A program made the translations under genes and the position numbers. From Picocystis sp. L7 (lineage: Eukaryota > Chlorophyta > Picocystophyceae > Picocystales > Picocystaceae), in NCBI GenBank assembly GCA_020975725.1, contig QXJR01000009.1, positions 310,001 through 374,000 of the forward strand: 64,000 bases of DNA. Direction: 5' to 3'. Within the stretch, counting starts at the first letter, position 1. Each line of letters starts with the position of its first letter. Positions 30,878-41,821 of this stretch are shown here, in pieces. Below the pieces are notes generated by a model. It searched no databases and was not told the origin of the DNA. It saw only the letters and a list, made by a program, of their open reading frames with translations.

Positions 30878-31601
30878 CGGGCCAGGCTGGCGATTCGTGC
30901 TGCTGGCCCTCGTCTTCACGTTCCGTCGGCGTCCTCGACTTGCATATCAATCTCCTCGACAGGGTTTGGGGCGAGGTGCCCCAGGATTGCATCCCCCGCC
31001 CGCTTCAGCACCCACACCAGCCTGTCCCCACCCCATCCAGGCTGTACCAGGGGACCGTTGATGCTTCCCGTCCACGTGGACGTGTGTGGCAATTCCCACC
31101 TTCTCCTCCCGTGAAGATAAGGCGGTTGGATGGCGGCACGAGCAGGAGCCTGGGCCAGGAGACATAGGATCACCGCCCTCGTCCTCGGGGTCCCCCGCCA
31201 TCCTTTCCTCCGCCCGTCGATGCGTCCACAACCGTGTCCGCGTGGCAGGCAGCCCTTCGCAGCCAGATCCGATCGGAGGCGACCGCCGGGACCGCCTAGC
31301 GTCCATCTTTGCTTCTGGATCCTTGCGTGCGCGGGAAGTTCTCCTGTTGTCGCTTGGAAACGCTGCTTCCCGCCATCGCCATAGCCACCACCCATTTAGG
31401 ATCCCTCGCTTCCGCCCCTGTGCCAGACCCGGTCTGCTTTCCGGATCGTTCGGGTTCATCGTCGGTGTATCCGATCGGATCGTTCGGGTCTAATTGGGAG
31501 GTCGACCTTCGATGAAAAGGGGAATCCCAAGCGTGTGGGAACGGGAAAGGAGAAAGACGACGCAGAGAAAAGCGAACGTCGAAGGGAGCCAAGTGGACGC
31601 C
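30878..31601. other. Intergenic region hydrolase / KAPP-like phosphatase
   Basis: About 720 bp of GC-rich sequence between divergent genes, with open frames on several strands and no identified gene. CACGTGGACGTGTG near 31071-31084 contains a CACGTG box. See the entry at 30659 for a possible exon. Confidence 0.35.
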
Positions 31602-33191
31602 ATGGCCGCGTCCCGAAGCAACGAGGACGCGGATGACGGAAAGGAGGAGAGAGATAAACGAGAGGTGTCCAGCGCCTTGCAGGGAAAGGAAGGAGAAAGG
31701 AAACGGGCCCACGAAGAACAGGATGCGAAAAACACCAAACGTGGCGCCAGGCGAAGGGTTCAGGTCGCGATGTATTCCAGCTCTGGCGCTTTGATAGTTG
31801 CTGGAGGAGTGCTTGGTCTAGTGCTGGGGCTCGTCGGAAGGTCCAGAAGGAAGAAGAGAGCGGCCAAGGGAGAGAAACAATCACCGAGACGTGTGAGTTT
31901 CCGCGAATCCGTCGAAAACATTGAATTGACGCCATACTCCTCGGAAGGACTCGAAGACGAGGAAGAAGAAGAGATGGGAATCGTCCTTCGGGTCGTTTCT
32001 GGACCCTCAAATGGACTGGCGTACCTGTGCACAAAATCACAAGATAGGATCACAGTGGGAAGGAGCGAGGGCAATGATCTAGCGGTAGCAGACGGAGAGG
32101 TATCAACCGTGCATGTTTTCATCAACTGGAGTGACAAAATGAACAAGTGGGCGGTGATTGATGTGGGAAGCCTGAATGGCACGAGGTTGAATGACGAACC
32201 TCTCAAATCGAGTGGGAGATCCATGACATATCCGTACCCACTCCTGGATGGGGATCTCATTCGCTTGGGGTCTCAAACAGTAATCCGAGTCAACTACGAG
32301 GCGATGGCAAAAAACACAGTAAAGACAGGCAGGAGGGCAGACTCTCTGGTCATATCTGCTGCCTTGTCTGCTGCTCCATCTCCAGAACACGTGAGGGCCA
32401 AGCAGCCGATTGAAGACATTTGTGGTGTAGAATGCCCGCTCCGCGGGTTTTTCAAGGTGGGACTTTTCTGCCTGTTTGACGGCCACTGTGGGGACAATGC
32501 AGCCAAGAAAGCAAAAGAATTGCTCCCTCGGGAGATTTCACGACACTTTTTTGATTTTGGTAAGAAAGCATTGGCATTCCAAGAGGAGGAAGAGACCAAG
32601 CGTGGATTACAGGCAGCAATTGCTTCAACAGACAAATTGCTTGATTTCCAATACGAAGGGTGCACGGCGACTGCCATGCTGGTCTGGGAGGTGAATGGGG
32701 AGAAGTACCTCCAGGTAGCCAACGTTGGCGATTCAGCTTGTGTGTTAGGGGTACGGGCAAAAAGTGGTGCAGGAAGAGGGATCGTGGCCCGCCAACTGAC
32801 AGTGGACCACCGGGTGAGCAACAAGAGCGAGCGTGCTCGTCTGATCTCTTGCGGCGCGAGATTGCCTGAGAACGCGACCCGTCTGCACGGGCTAAGCCTC
32901 TCGCGTGCCATGGGTGATCAGTTTCTCAAGAGTCAGAACGTCGGTTTGATATCGGATCCGCACGTCAGCGAGATTGTCAAGGTTCGAAGCGGGGAAGGAG
33001 ACGTGATGTTTGCGATCATCGCTTCCGACGGTTTGTGGGACACAGTGAGTCCGGAATTGGCGGTGGAGCGAGCGGCTGCGGTGGGCGCTTCGTCTCAGTG
33101 GCGTCCGGACGTGATGTCCAGTCAGCTTCTTCGTCTGGCGAAGAAGAAGAAGTCGACGGACGACGTGTCGGTGTTGTTGGTGCAGTTTTGA
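31602..33191 (+). CDS. KAPP-like protein phosphatase 2C (TM + FHA + PP2C)
   Basis: About 529 residues. Order: charged N-terminus, one transmembrane helix (ALIVAGGVLGLVLGLVG, near 62-80), an FHA phosphothreonine-binding domain (ITVGRSEGNDLAV, then VSTVHVFI and GSLNGTRLND), then a PP2C domain. PP2C metal and catalytic motifs are IEDICG, LFCLFDGHCG, NVGDSACVL, LSRAMGDQFLK, IIASDGLWD and TDDVSVLL. This exact architecture is that of plant kinase-associated protein phosphatase, which docks on phosphorylated receptor kinases. The first motif has Ile where Met is usual, and DGHCG replaces DGHGG. Start chosen at ATG 31602 (GCCATGG context); in-frame ATG at 31512 is an alternative. AATAAA lies at 33252-33257. 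Confidence 0.9.
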   Translation: MAASRSNEDADDGKEERDKREVSSALQGKEGERKRAHEEQDAKNTKRGARRRVQVAMYSSSGALIVAGGVLGLVLGLVGRSRRKKRAAKGEKQSPRRVSFRESVENIELTPYSSEGLEDEEEEEMGIVLRVVSGPSNGLAYLCTKSQDRITVGRSEGNDLAVADGEVSTVHVFINWSDKMNKWAVIDVGSLNGTRLNDEPLKSSGRSMTYPYPLLDGDLIRLGSQTVIRVNYEAMAKNTVKTGRRADSLVISAALSAAPSPEHVRAKQPIEDICGVECPLRGFFKVGLFCLFDGHCGDNAAKKAKELLPREISRHFFDFGKKALAFQEEEETKRGLQAAIASTDKLLDFQYEGCTATAMLVWEVNGEKYLQVANVGDSACVLGVRAKSGAGRGIVARQLTVDHRVSNKSERARLISCGARLPENATRLHGLSLSRAMGDQFLKSQNVGLISDPHVSEIVKVRSGEGDVMFAIIASDGLWDTVSPELAVERAAAVGASSQWRPDVMSSQLLRLAKKKKSTDDVSVLLVQF

Positions 33192-33799
33192 ATGCTCATC
33201 GCTTCGCCCCTCCGCATCCTCGATTTTCAGGGGAGTTGCCCGACCCATTGGAATAAATCCGTCCACGGCGGCTTCCGAGCTGGTTCTTGGGACGAACCCG
33301 TTGGATACATGGTCGCCACGTCCTCTGTTCCTTGTGTATGCACGTTTCGTTTCCTTCTGATCGACCTTGTGTGGTTGGGAATCGGGATGCATGGACGTGT
33401 ACGTTCGAAAGGCAGGTGGATCGTTCCCTCTCTCTTTCTCCATCCATTGCGGAGATCCTTCCCGTCTGGTCTCCCATCGCCGTGCGTTTCGATCCGTCCA
33501 ACTGGACGTGTCCGACGGTCACTCCATCACGCCACCCCGTCGGTCGACCTCCCTTCCCGCCCCTGTAGCACACGCCTGGGGTTCATCCTCCCCTCCACCC
33601 CTTCCCTTCGTGTCTCTGGTGTGGGCGTGATCGAGGGGATGGGGGGAGAGGAGGGGATCGGTCCATGGGTCTATCCCGGGTTGGATCGGGGTCTCTTCCG
33701 ATCAAGCCTCCCTTTCACGAACCCATGGAACCGGGGTCGAGAAGGAAGGAGACACGCACCACACAGGATCGTCGACGCACGCACGAGGACGGCGCCGCC
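33192..33799. promoter_or_regulatory. Intergenic region PP2C / TIC110
   Basis: About 610 bp between co-directional genes. The first 70 bp hold the PP2C 3' UTR with AATAAA at 33252-33257. The remainder is the TIC110 promoter with repeated GGGGATCGGT/GGATCGGGG elements near 33650-33690. No other feature. Confidence 0.45.
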
Positions 33800-36700
33800 A
33801 TGCGTCCTGCTTCGATCGCACGTGGGAACGCCGCAGGTAGGTCCAGCAAGGGAGCCTGGAAGAAACAGACTCACAGACGAGGAAACGTCCACCAGGACGG
33901 CAAGAGAACCGGAGCCCCTGCGGCCGTGCCCAAGGTGAGCACCACCGGAACACGCCAACGAAGAAAGGAACGGGGAACGCCATGGAAGAAGCACGCACGT
34001 GCCGACCGAAAGGGAAGCGGAGGACGTCCGAAAGCGAACAACGGTCCGTGCGTGAAGTCCCGTCGCGGGATGAAAGGAACGCATGGCACGGGAAGAACGA
34101 CCGAGTGAACGAACGAAACGTGGCCGAGCCGAGGCAAGAAGCTGACGACAAGAACGCAACATACTTAGAGCTTGAGCCAGCTTCCGGCGAAGGAACTCGA
34201 TGGAATCGAACAAGCACTGGCTGGAACGCCACAAGTGGCCAGGTACTCCGGCTACGCGGTCGTGGCCGCCGCTTGCCTATTGGCTGGGTCCAAAGCGGGA
34301 CAGAACGCCGGACAAGTGGGAGCCGTCGCCGGTGGTGCCGTCGCCACCGCCGCAGCTGCAGCAGGCATCAAAGCCGCGGAAGACAAGCGGAAGGGTGTGG
34401 CGGCCAAGGAGGTCTACAACCTGTTCGTGGGAGGAAACGACCCGGAGATCGTCCGCCGAGAGCAAGTGGACGCCGTCGGTGCCAAGTACGACGTCAACCT
34501 CCCGCAAACGTTTGGAGATGAGTTGAAGCAAATCTACGACTTTTACGTCACATCCGTCATGCCAGAGGGAGACCAGCCTCTTGTTGGGGACGAAGGAGAC
34601 AAAATTGCTGCGTTCCGGGAAGCTTTGGGCATCGAGGACAGGGATGCTGCAGATGTACACTTGGAAATTGGACGGCGGATCTTTCGAAAGAGATTCGAAC
34701 TGGCCAGCAAGACTGCAGAGCTTGAGCAACGCAGGGAGTTCCAGAAGCTTATCTTCGTCTCCCAGCAAGTTTTTGGAGACGCGAAAGCAAGGTTCCTTCT
34801 TCCATGGAAACGTGTATTCAACATCACTGATGCACAAGTCTCCGTGGCAATCAGGGAGAACGCCAATATGCTCTACCGCAACAAGCTGAAAGGACTTGGC
34901 TTGGAACCAGACAGAGAGAAATTGACAGTACTGAGAGAGTATCAGGTCAGGCTGGGCTTGGCAGATGACGTTGCTGCCGAATCTCTCAAGGACATGATGC
35001 GCAAACAAGCCGAAGCGTACGTTTCTACCGCTTTGGAAGATGCAAAGCAGCGCACCCGGGCTAAAGACAATACTCGTTCTGTAGCCACTCTCAGGCAGCT
35101 TCTGGACTACAGCTCGAAGTTCGTCCAGCTTATGGGCGATTCTTCCTTGGCAGTTGGGTTGGGACCTGCGAGCTTGCATGGAGGTGACTTTGATCAAGAC
35201 AGTAGGCGGGGCGACCTCAAGCTCTTGTATACAGTCTTCTTGGAGAGCTGCCTCGAGGATGGCGAGCTGCAGGAGATGGAGGAATCCGAGCTGGAACAGT
35301 TGAAAGTGATCCTCGGCCTTGGTAACAAAGAAGCAGAGAAGATCAGGCTTGATACTACTACCAAGGCTTACCGAAACCAGCTACGCCATGCCGTGACAAG
35401 CAAGGAGCTGGACGCAGCACCATCCAAGGCAGCCTGGCTCCAGACGCTCTGTCAGAAGCTAAGGTTTCCTCCTGAGACTGCGGCACAGGTGCACCAAGAC
35501 ATTTTCCGGCAGAGGTTGGCCTCTTCTTTGGAAGGGGAAAAATTGTCAGAAGAGGATAAGGAGACCCTCAACCGACTGCGAATCCTTCTGTGTATCCCCG
35601 AAAACGTTGTCAATGAGTGTATGAAGGAGATTGCCGGAAAAATTTATCAGGATACCATTGTGGAGGCCATGAGTGTTGGTATCGATGCCTTCTCGAAAAG
35701 GCAGAGGGACATGGTTCGCCAGAAGCGAGCTGACATCGGCCTACCAGAGGACATCGCTTTTGAAATCTTGAATGATACGACGCGTAAACTGTTTTTGGGT
35801 TTCATCACAAGGTCAAGAAACATGCCCAATAGGCTTGAAGCTGCAAAAGAGCTGAAAAAACTAGTCTTTTTCAGCAACATTGTGGTTGCTCCATTGGTCC
35901 AGGATCTCAAGCCTGGAGAAGTGGAGGATCCGACCGCTAATATTGACATGCAGACGGTAGATAGCACAGACTCCGAGGCAGCCGCAAAGGCCCAGGATGA
36001 GCTAGACCAGATCATGGAAGAGGCCAAGAATTTGACAGCAGAGGAAGAAGCGGCTGCTGAAGAGGAAGAAGGCGATGTTCAGCCGCGCACTTTGCAGAAA
36101 ACACAAACTGCTGCCGAATCAGTGAAGACAGGAGAAGTTGTTGGCGAAGGTTCCGATGCAATGGTCATGAAGAGCCAGAAAGATATCACCATTGCTAATG
36201 AATTGGAGCGACGTGACCGCCTCGACATATACAGGAATTTTCTCTTGTATTGCATGACTGGTGATGTTGTCCAGTTGCCCATGGGAAGCAACATCGTGGT
36301 TGAAAGAGATCAGAGCGAGTTTTTGCGCCTGAGTCAGCTTGGTGACATTTTGGGACTGACACAGTTTGATGTGGCAGAGGTCCACCAAGGGCTGGCCGAA
36401 CAGGCATTCAGGAACCAGGTGCAGAACACCCTAGGTGATGGCAAGCTGACTAAGGAGCGTAGCGAGTCCTTGAAGAAGCTGCAGCAAGACATGGGTTTGT
36501 CTGATGAGATGGCCTCGAGAATAATTCAGGGCGTCACTAATCAGAGGATGATGAAAGATGTAGATGCGCAAATTGCTGGTGGACGGCTGTCGTTGGATGA
36601 AATTAGGAGCATGAAGGAGGGGGGTATGGATGTGGAGGCACTTGTGGGTGAAAACATCAGGATAGATGTGTACCGCAAGGAAGTGGAGGGCCTCATGACT

Positions 36701-37120
36701 TCGGGAAAGGGCGAATTCGATGAGAGCGAGGTGTATGGCACCATCAGGGAGACCCTTGGCATTGGAGAGACCAAGGCTAAAGACATTGTCACCACGATAG
36801 CACAGGTGCGAAAGAGGAACTCCTTGGTGCAGGCAGTGAGCTATTTGAGGCAAAAAAACAAGGAGGAGGTTATCAAGTCCCTCAATAACATGATTGTATG
36901 CGACAAGGCTGTGCCTGACTTGAAGATCTCGTGGAACAAGGAAGAGGAACTGATGGATCTCTACAGTGTTTACCTGTTGGGTGACCAACCGGAAGAGCGT
37001 AGGAGGGAGTTGCAGAATCTTTTGAAGCTATCTGACGAAACTGTGAAACAGCTCACAGATGTAGTGCAGTCTGGTGGCTTTGCATTCGACGAAGAATCCC
37101 AAGAGGAGGCCCTGTTCTGA
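33800..37120 (+). CDS. TIC110: Tic110, inner-envelope plastid import protein
   Basis: Component of the chloroplast import machinery at the inner envelope, with a large stromal domain that gathers chaperones. Exon 1 (33800-33934) encodes a 45-residue basic transit peptide (MRPASIARGNAAGRSSKG...); donor GTGAGC; CTGAC branch at about 34141; exon 2 starts at 34169 (phase 0; acceptor at 34180 is also in phase). The product is about 1028 residues. After ELDGIEQALAG come two membrane-spanning stretches (YSGYAVVAAACLLAGS, GAVAGGAVATAAAAAG) and then helical repeats such as EIGRRIFRKRFE and DVAEVHQGLAEQAFRNQV typical of the Tic110 stromal domain. Ends 101 bp from POP4, tail to tail. Confidence 0.93.
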
Positions 37121-37221
37121 GCTCAATTGAGACCCCTTTGCGTGTTTTGTAGTAGACGTGATTTTCTTACGGGTTTTCAAGTGCGCAGTATTCTCAAGCA
37201 ACCGTGCGAATTCCTCCACAA

Positions 37222-37968
37222 TCATGCTATGGTGGTGCCTTTGAAGAATTCCTCTGCATCCCAAGCGGTGTCTTCCTCCCCGAAGGAGACACTCACCTTC
37301 GTTTTTCCGCGTGGGACTCTGCTCATCTTCCCATCCCTTCCAAGCAGAACGAACGTTTTCCTCGTAACGTGCATCACGATTCCTTCCCTGCCTACGTACA
37401 TGGGATTGTTGCACTCTATCACGACCAGTCGGGCTCCAATGGCCTCCACCTTGGACATGTCCTTGGAAGGGTCGACACCTGCTATTTTCAGCTTCCGCAC
37501 GTATTCTCGCCACATTTCCTGAAATGCGAGGAAGTCTTCGTACTTGAGCGGCTTTTGTTCTATGCTGTACAAACCGGTGTCTCTCCGTTTGGTGGCAGAG
37601 AGCGTGCCTATGTGTTGGATTTTGCGCTTGAGCGCTCGTCCTCTAGCGATGCCTAGGGTGGTGCTGAGCTTGACTGGGTTTTCCAGGAGCAGCACCTTGT
37701 GCTTGAGTTTCGTATCGAATGCCTTTCGAGCATCGAACACCTTGCTGCTGGTCTCCATGAGCTTGTGGACGAACCGTTCCACGTACTCTCGTGGCCGTTC
37801 AACACCTGGTCGAAGCTGCAGGGCCGTCGCCACGGGTCCACGCAGCACCTCTTGCGGCAAGGGTTCGTACAGTGTCTTGTCTCGTCTCTTGCTTGCTTCG
37901 GGCACCGCCTTCGAGACGCCTGCGCGCTGTTCGAGCGCTTCCAAGCGACGTTGCTGCAGCGCCGACAT
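37222..37968 (-). CDS. POP4: RNase P/MRP subunit POP4 (Rpp29)
   Basis: A 248-residue protein with the Rpp29/aRpp29 Sm-like barrel in the C-terminal third: GARLVVIECNNPMYVGREGIVMHVTRKTF, then a short loop and the last strands VPRGKTKVSVSF. The N-terminal part (ALQQRRLEALEQ, YVERFVHKLMET, and the basic RGRALKRKI block) matches eukaryotic Rpp29. It binds the RNA of RNase P and MRP. ATG at 37968 chosen. POP1 of the same complex lies 12 kb away, and the U5 snRNA gene begins about 160 bp upstream in the divergent direction. Confidence 0.92.
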   Translation of the reverse strand: MSALQQRRLEALEQRAGVSKAVPEASKRRDKTLYEPLPQEVLRGPVATALQLRPGVERPREYVERFVHKLMETSSKVFDARKAFDTKLKHKVLLLENPVKLSTTLGIARGRALKRKIQHIGTLSATKRRDTGLYSIEQKPLKYEDFLAFQEMWREYVRKLKIAGVDPSKDMSKVEAIGARLVVIECNNPMYVGREGIVMHVTRKTFVLLGRDGKMSRVPRGKTKVSVSFGEEDTAWDAEEFFKGTTIA

Positions 37969-38127
37969 GCCCAACTGGTCGGACGAGAAACCACTACGGT
38001 GCTACGGGTCTCCCTCCTGGTCCCTTCCTCTCGGGGCGGGGTGGGGGCCAACAGGGGAAGGAAGGTCCCACCACCGAACTGGAGAGGAGCACGGGAGGGT
38101 AGCTCCTCAAATAGAGGAAGGGTGAAA

Positions 38128-38262
38128 GGTTAGGCTTGCCGTGAGGTCAGCTCTGCTGGCGTACTATCCTTTCGCCTTTTACTAAAGGATACCGAGCGCT
38201 GTCCTCATTACGCGGCCTTTACGCTTTTCAATTTTTTGTGTCCCCCAAATCGGGACCTCATC
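38128..38262 (+). ncRNA. U5: U5 spliceosomal snRNA
   Basis: The invariant U5 loop 1 (CGCCTTTTACTA, 38173-38184) sits on a perfect 7-bp stem (38165-38171 with 38185-38191), and the surrounding bases CTTTCGCCTTTTACTAAAG are as in human and plant U5. The lower stem can be formed by 38143-38151 with 38198-38206. A canonical Sm-binding site AATTTTTTG follows at 38230-38238, then a short 3' hairpin (TCCC...GGGA, about 38241-38257). Order and spacing fit U5 (116 nt in human). The 5' and 3' ends are estimates of plus or minus 8 nt. The RNA aligns exons in the spliceosome. Confidence 0.92.
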
Positions 38263-38600
38263 CAACATCACTCACACCCTACGTGTGCAATTTGAAGGAA
38301 AAACTTCTCAAACTCGAACCTTCGTCTCACAAACGAAAACTGGAACGATACAGTTCCACACACAGAAACGAAGCCCTGCATTGTTCGCGAGCAGACTGGG
38401 CGGGAAGGCTGGGCTGCTACCTGAAGCCGGTCCTTTGCGGAGTGCGAAAATGGAAGCTCTGCTGCCAAATAGCAAGGTGCAAGCCACCCAGCGCCGGTTG
38501 GTGGGAACGGGGTCGGCCACGGAGGACGACACTGGACATCAGGAAAGGCGGGGCACCAGGTGCGTGCAATTCGTCCCCGAACCGCGATCTATTTACATCA
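38263..38600. other. Intergenic region U5 / BUD32
   Basis: About 340 bp. Contains a plus-strand open frame ending at 38638 (62 codons from ATG 38449) without recognisable similarity, and a 13-bp identity with U6 snRNA at 38341-38353 (see findings). Otherwise the 3' UTR of BUD32. Confidence 0.35.
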
Positions 38601-39284
38601 TTATCCAACCATCAGCCTCTTACGTCCCCGTAGCCTGACTTGGGCGAAACGGTTGAGGGTGGAGCACCAGAATTTCGAGGAACTCTTGTATTCCTCGAGC
38701 ACCAGGCTGAACAGATCCCCAGCGATCGAATGTGCGCTCGTGAAGGCGCGTTCCAGGACGTAGAGGTCCACAGCTTTGTCTTCTGCGAGCATCGAGTTGA
38801 AGCTCAGTCCAAAGTCGATGAGCGAGAGTTTCCCGTCTTCTCTGATCATCATGTTCGAGGTGGTGAGGTCTCCGTGTATGACCCCACCGTCGTGCAGTGT
38901 GGCGATGGCCTTTCCGATGTCTCGGAGCGTCCGCTTCAAGTCATCCTCTTCGGTTCGTCCCTGAAAGATGCGTTCTTTGACGGAGATTCCACGGACACGT
39001 TCGAGGTAGAGGCATTTTCCCTCCAAGTCCACGTAGTACAGCGTGGGTGCCAGTACGTCCAATTTCCTCGCTCTGGCCAGTGCTTTGGCTTCGCTGCTGG
39101 TACGCTGTCGTGTGAGTTTGATGTCGAGGTCGGGGTGTCGGTACTTTTTGGCGAACCTGTACTTGACGATGGTGTCTTTTTTCAACCACACGGCCCTGTA
39201 CACGCGTGCTTCTGCTCCTTGGCTGATCAGTTCCAACGTTTCGTTCCGTTTCAGAGGCTCTGGCAGCACGTCTCGATCGTCCAT
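38601..39284 (-). CDS. BUD32: Bud32/PRPK kinase of the KEOPS complex
   Basis: Small atypical protein kinase/ATPase, 227 residues, which works in KEOPS with Kae1 to make the t6A modification of tRNA. Begins near the glycine-poor nucleotide loop ISQGAEARVYRAV, then VKYRFAKKYRHPDLD, a signature of the family, and the catalytic block VIHGDLTTSNMMI with LIDFGLSF as the DFG motif. YVLERAFTSAH is the typical C-terminal helix. The final RGRKR stretch resembles the basic Bud32 tail. Start ATG 39284. The frame is open upstream but only through the promoter shared with CPSF73. Confidence 0.94.
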   Translation of the reverse strand: MDDRDVLPEPLKRNETLELISQGAEARVYRAVWLKKDTIVKYRFAKKYRHPDLDIKLTRQRTSSEAKALARARKLDVLAPTLYYVDLEGKCLYLERVRGISVKERIFQGRTEEDDLKRTLRDIGKAIATLHDGGVIHGDLTTSNMMIREDGKLSLIDFGLSFNSMLAEDKAVDLYVLERAFTSAHSIAGDLFSLVLEEYKSSSKFWCSTLNRFAQVRLRGRKRLMVG

Positions 39285-39515
39285 GTCGCTCGCACGTTCC
39301 GCCGTTCCGCCGCCACCACCGCGGATTCCCACTGTTAACCTTCGAGTTAACCTCGGTGGATCCCCGGGATGGTCCCTTCCCCCGGGGAGGGGAAAGGGGG
39401 GACGTTCCTCTGCGGCACACGTCGGGGGAGCCCGGGTTTCGGTTCGGGCGATGGCGAAGGGTCGGGCATTGGTGCGCCTTTTGCCTCGCACGCGGTCTCC
39501 TTCCCGTCCGCAGGG

Positions 39516-41764
39516 ATGGCGAAGCGCACGCATGCGATCGACGAGGAGGGGATGGGAGACGAAGGCGATCTCATGGAGCTCATGCCGTTGGGTGCAGGTC
39601 AAGAAGTGGGACGATCCTGCATGTGTCTCAAATACAAAGGAAAGACGGTCATGGTGCGTTCACGTGTGCATCGAAGACGTTGCAGCCGAGAGGCCATGGA
39701 ACGAAGGATGCACGTGGAGGTGGAACCAAGGGAAACGCGTGGAACGCTTCCGAAGATGGCGCGGGACGGATGGAACACGAACTGACCGACGAAACGGTGT
39801 GCTTCCCGTCCGCCTGAAAGTTCGATTGCGGGATACATCCAGGCTATTCGGGAATCGTAGCGCTGCCGTTCTTCGACGAAATCGATCCAGCGGAAGTGGA
39901 TGTGCTGCTCGTGACGCACTTCCATCTCGATCACAGCGCATCCTTGCCGTACTTCCTGCAGAAAACCACCTTCAAAGGGAGGGTCTTCATGACACACTCC
40001 ACCAAAGCGATTTACAGGCTGCTCGTCTCCGATTACGTGAAGATCAGCAAAGTGGCCGTGGAAGACATGCTGTTCGACGAGCACGATCTGAACAGCACCA
40101 TGGATAAAATCGAGGTCATCGATTACCACCAGCAAGTGGAAGTGGATGGAATACGATTCTGGGGATACGTTGCCGGGCATGTCCTGGGTGCGGCCATGTT
40201 TATGGTGGACATCGCGGGAACGAGGGTCCTGTACACCGGGGATTATTCCAGAGAGGAAGATAGACATCTGAAAGCGGCGGAAATTCCAGAGGTCTCTCCA
40301 GACGTGTGTGTCTGCGAGTCCACCTACGGGGTGCAAAGCCACCAACCTCGCAAGGATAGGGAAAGGAGATTTACGGAAGTGATCTCGGGGACGGTCCTTC
40401 GTGGGGGTAGGGTACTCTTACCTGTGTTTGCTCTGGGTAGAGCGCAGGAGCTCTTACTCATTCTTGACGAATATTGGGCGGCTCATCCAGAATTGCATTC
40501 TATTCCCATCTATTTTGCATCCCCTTTGGCGAAGCGATGCATGACAGTGTTCCAAACGTACATCAATTCCATGAACGACAGGATACGCGCGCAGTACCAG
40601 GTGTCCAACCCCTTCATGTTCAAGCACATTCAGAGCCTGAAGGGAATGTCGGACTTTGATGACATTGGGCCCAGCGTTGTCATGGCTAGTCCGGGTATGC
40701 TGCAGAGTGGGCTGTCAAGGCAGCTTTTTGATGCCTGGTGCCAGGATGCAAGGAACACGTGTGTGATTGCAGGATACAGCGTGGAGGGCACTTTGGCCAA
40801 ACACATTCTTTCTGAACCGAAAGAAGTGACGCTCATGTCAGGACAAAGCGTACCCCTGAAGATGGCAGTTCACTACATCTCGTTTAGTGCACATGCGGAC
40901 TATACTCAGACAAGCGAGTTCCTGGACATCATCCAGTGTCCGAACATCGTCCTTGTCCATGGAGAGGCCAATGAGATGGGGCGTCTGAAGGCAGCGCTGC
41001 AGCACAAATTCGAGTCTGCGGGGAAGAAAGTACAAGTTTTGAACCCAAAAAATTGCCAGACCGTACAGATGCATTTCAAGACCGAGAAAGTAGCCAAAGC
41101 GGTTGGTTCATTTGCGCAGGAAAGCCCGAAAGAAGGAGACAAGATCAGCGGACTGCTTGTGAAGAAAGGCTTCGTGCAGCACCTTATGAAGCCTTCTGAC
41201 TTGGATGACTACACGCAGCTATCCACCATATCGATCACCCAGAAGCAAAGCCTGCCATTTCACCACTCGTTTGAATCTCTTGAGAAGCGTCTGAAGCGGA
41301 TGTACGATGGTGTGGAGAGGATAATAAAGCGAGATTTGGAATGTTTGGCTGTGGGCACGAGTGGTGTCTTCGTATACCATGAGTCGACTTCCCACCTTGT
41401 CTTGGAGTGGGACTCGGGACCCATCAGTGATATGATTGCAGACTCTGTTGTCGCTATAGTCCTTCAAATGGATGCCAACCCAGTGTCTGACATGGGGCCC
41501 CAAAAGTTGGCGGGCCAGGTAAATGGTGCCCCCTACACTGGTGTAGACGCCGACACGCTGAAGGCGCTTCTCTACTCCATATTTGGAGACGTGGAGCAGG
41601 AGGAGGGAAGCCCCGTGCTGACAGTGAGGTTAAACAGCAAGCATGCAGAAGTCGTTCTTGAGACTAAAGAGGTCATTAGTGAAGATGAAGAGCTGAAGGA
41701 AAGGATTGAGAAAGCCATTCAGCGGATCGAGCGTGCCATGTTTCCGCTCTCGTGCTGTTGTTAA
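39516..41764 (+). CDS. CPSF3: CPSF73-I, pre-mRNA 3'-end endonuclease
   Basis: Metallo-beta-lactamase/beta-CASP nuclease that cleaves pre-mRNA before polyadenylation, also for histone mRNA. Exon 1 (39516-39653, 46 residues) has MPLGAGQEVGRSC; exon 2 (39821-41764) starts FDCGIHPG. The intron has donor GTGCGT, branch AACTGACC and acceptor GAAAG; both borders are phase 0. The product is 693 residues, full length. Zinc motifs: HFHLDHSA, GHVLGAAM, GDYSREEDRH, the beta-CASP part FALGRAQELLL and SGQSVPLKM, and FSAHADYTQTSEF. Residues LIEL-like MELMPLGAG match the family start. The CPSF73 C-terminal domain is also present. Confidence 0.96.
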
Positions 41765-41821
41765 ATCCTGGTTGCGGCGTTGGACTTCATTTCACTCGGC
41801 ATGACCACTTGGATGCACACC

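Noticed and set aside
38449-38638. 62-codon plus-strand frame between U5 and BUD32
   Set aside because: No similarity, and it ends inside the opposing BUD32 coding region; likely chance.
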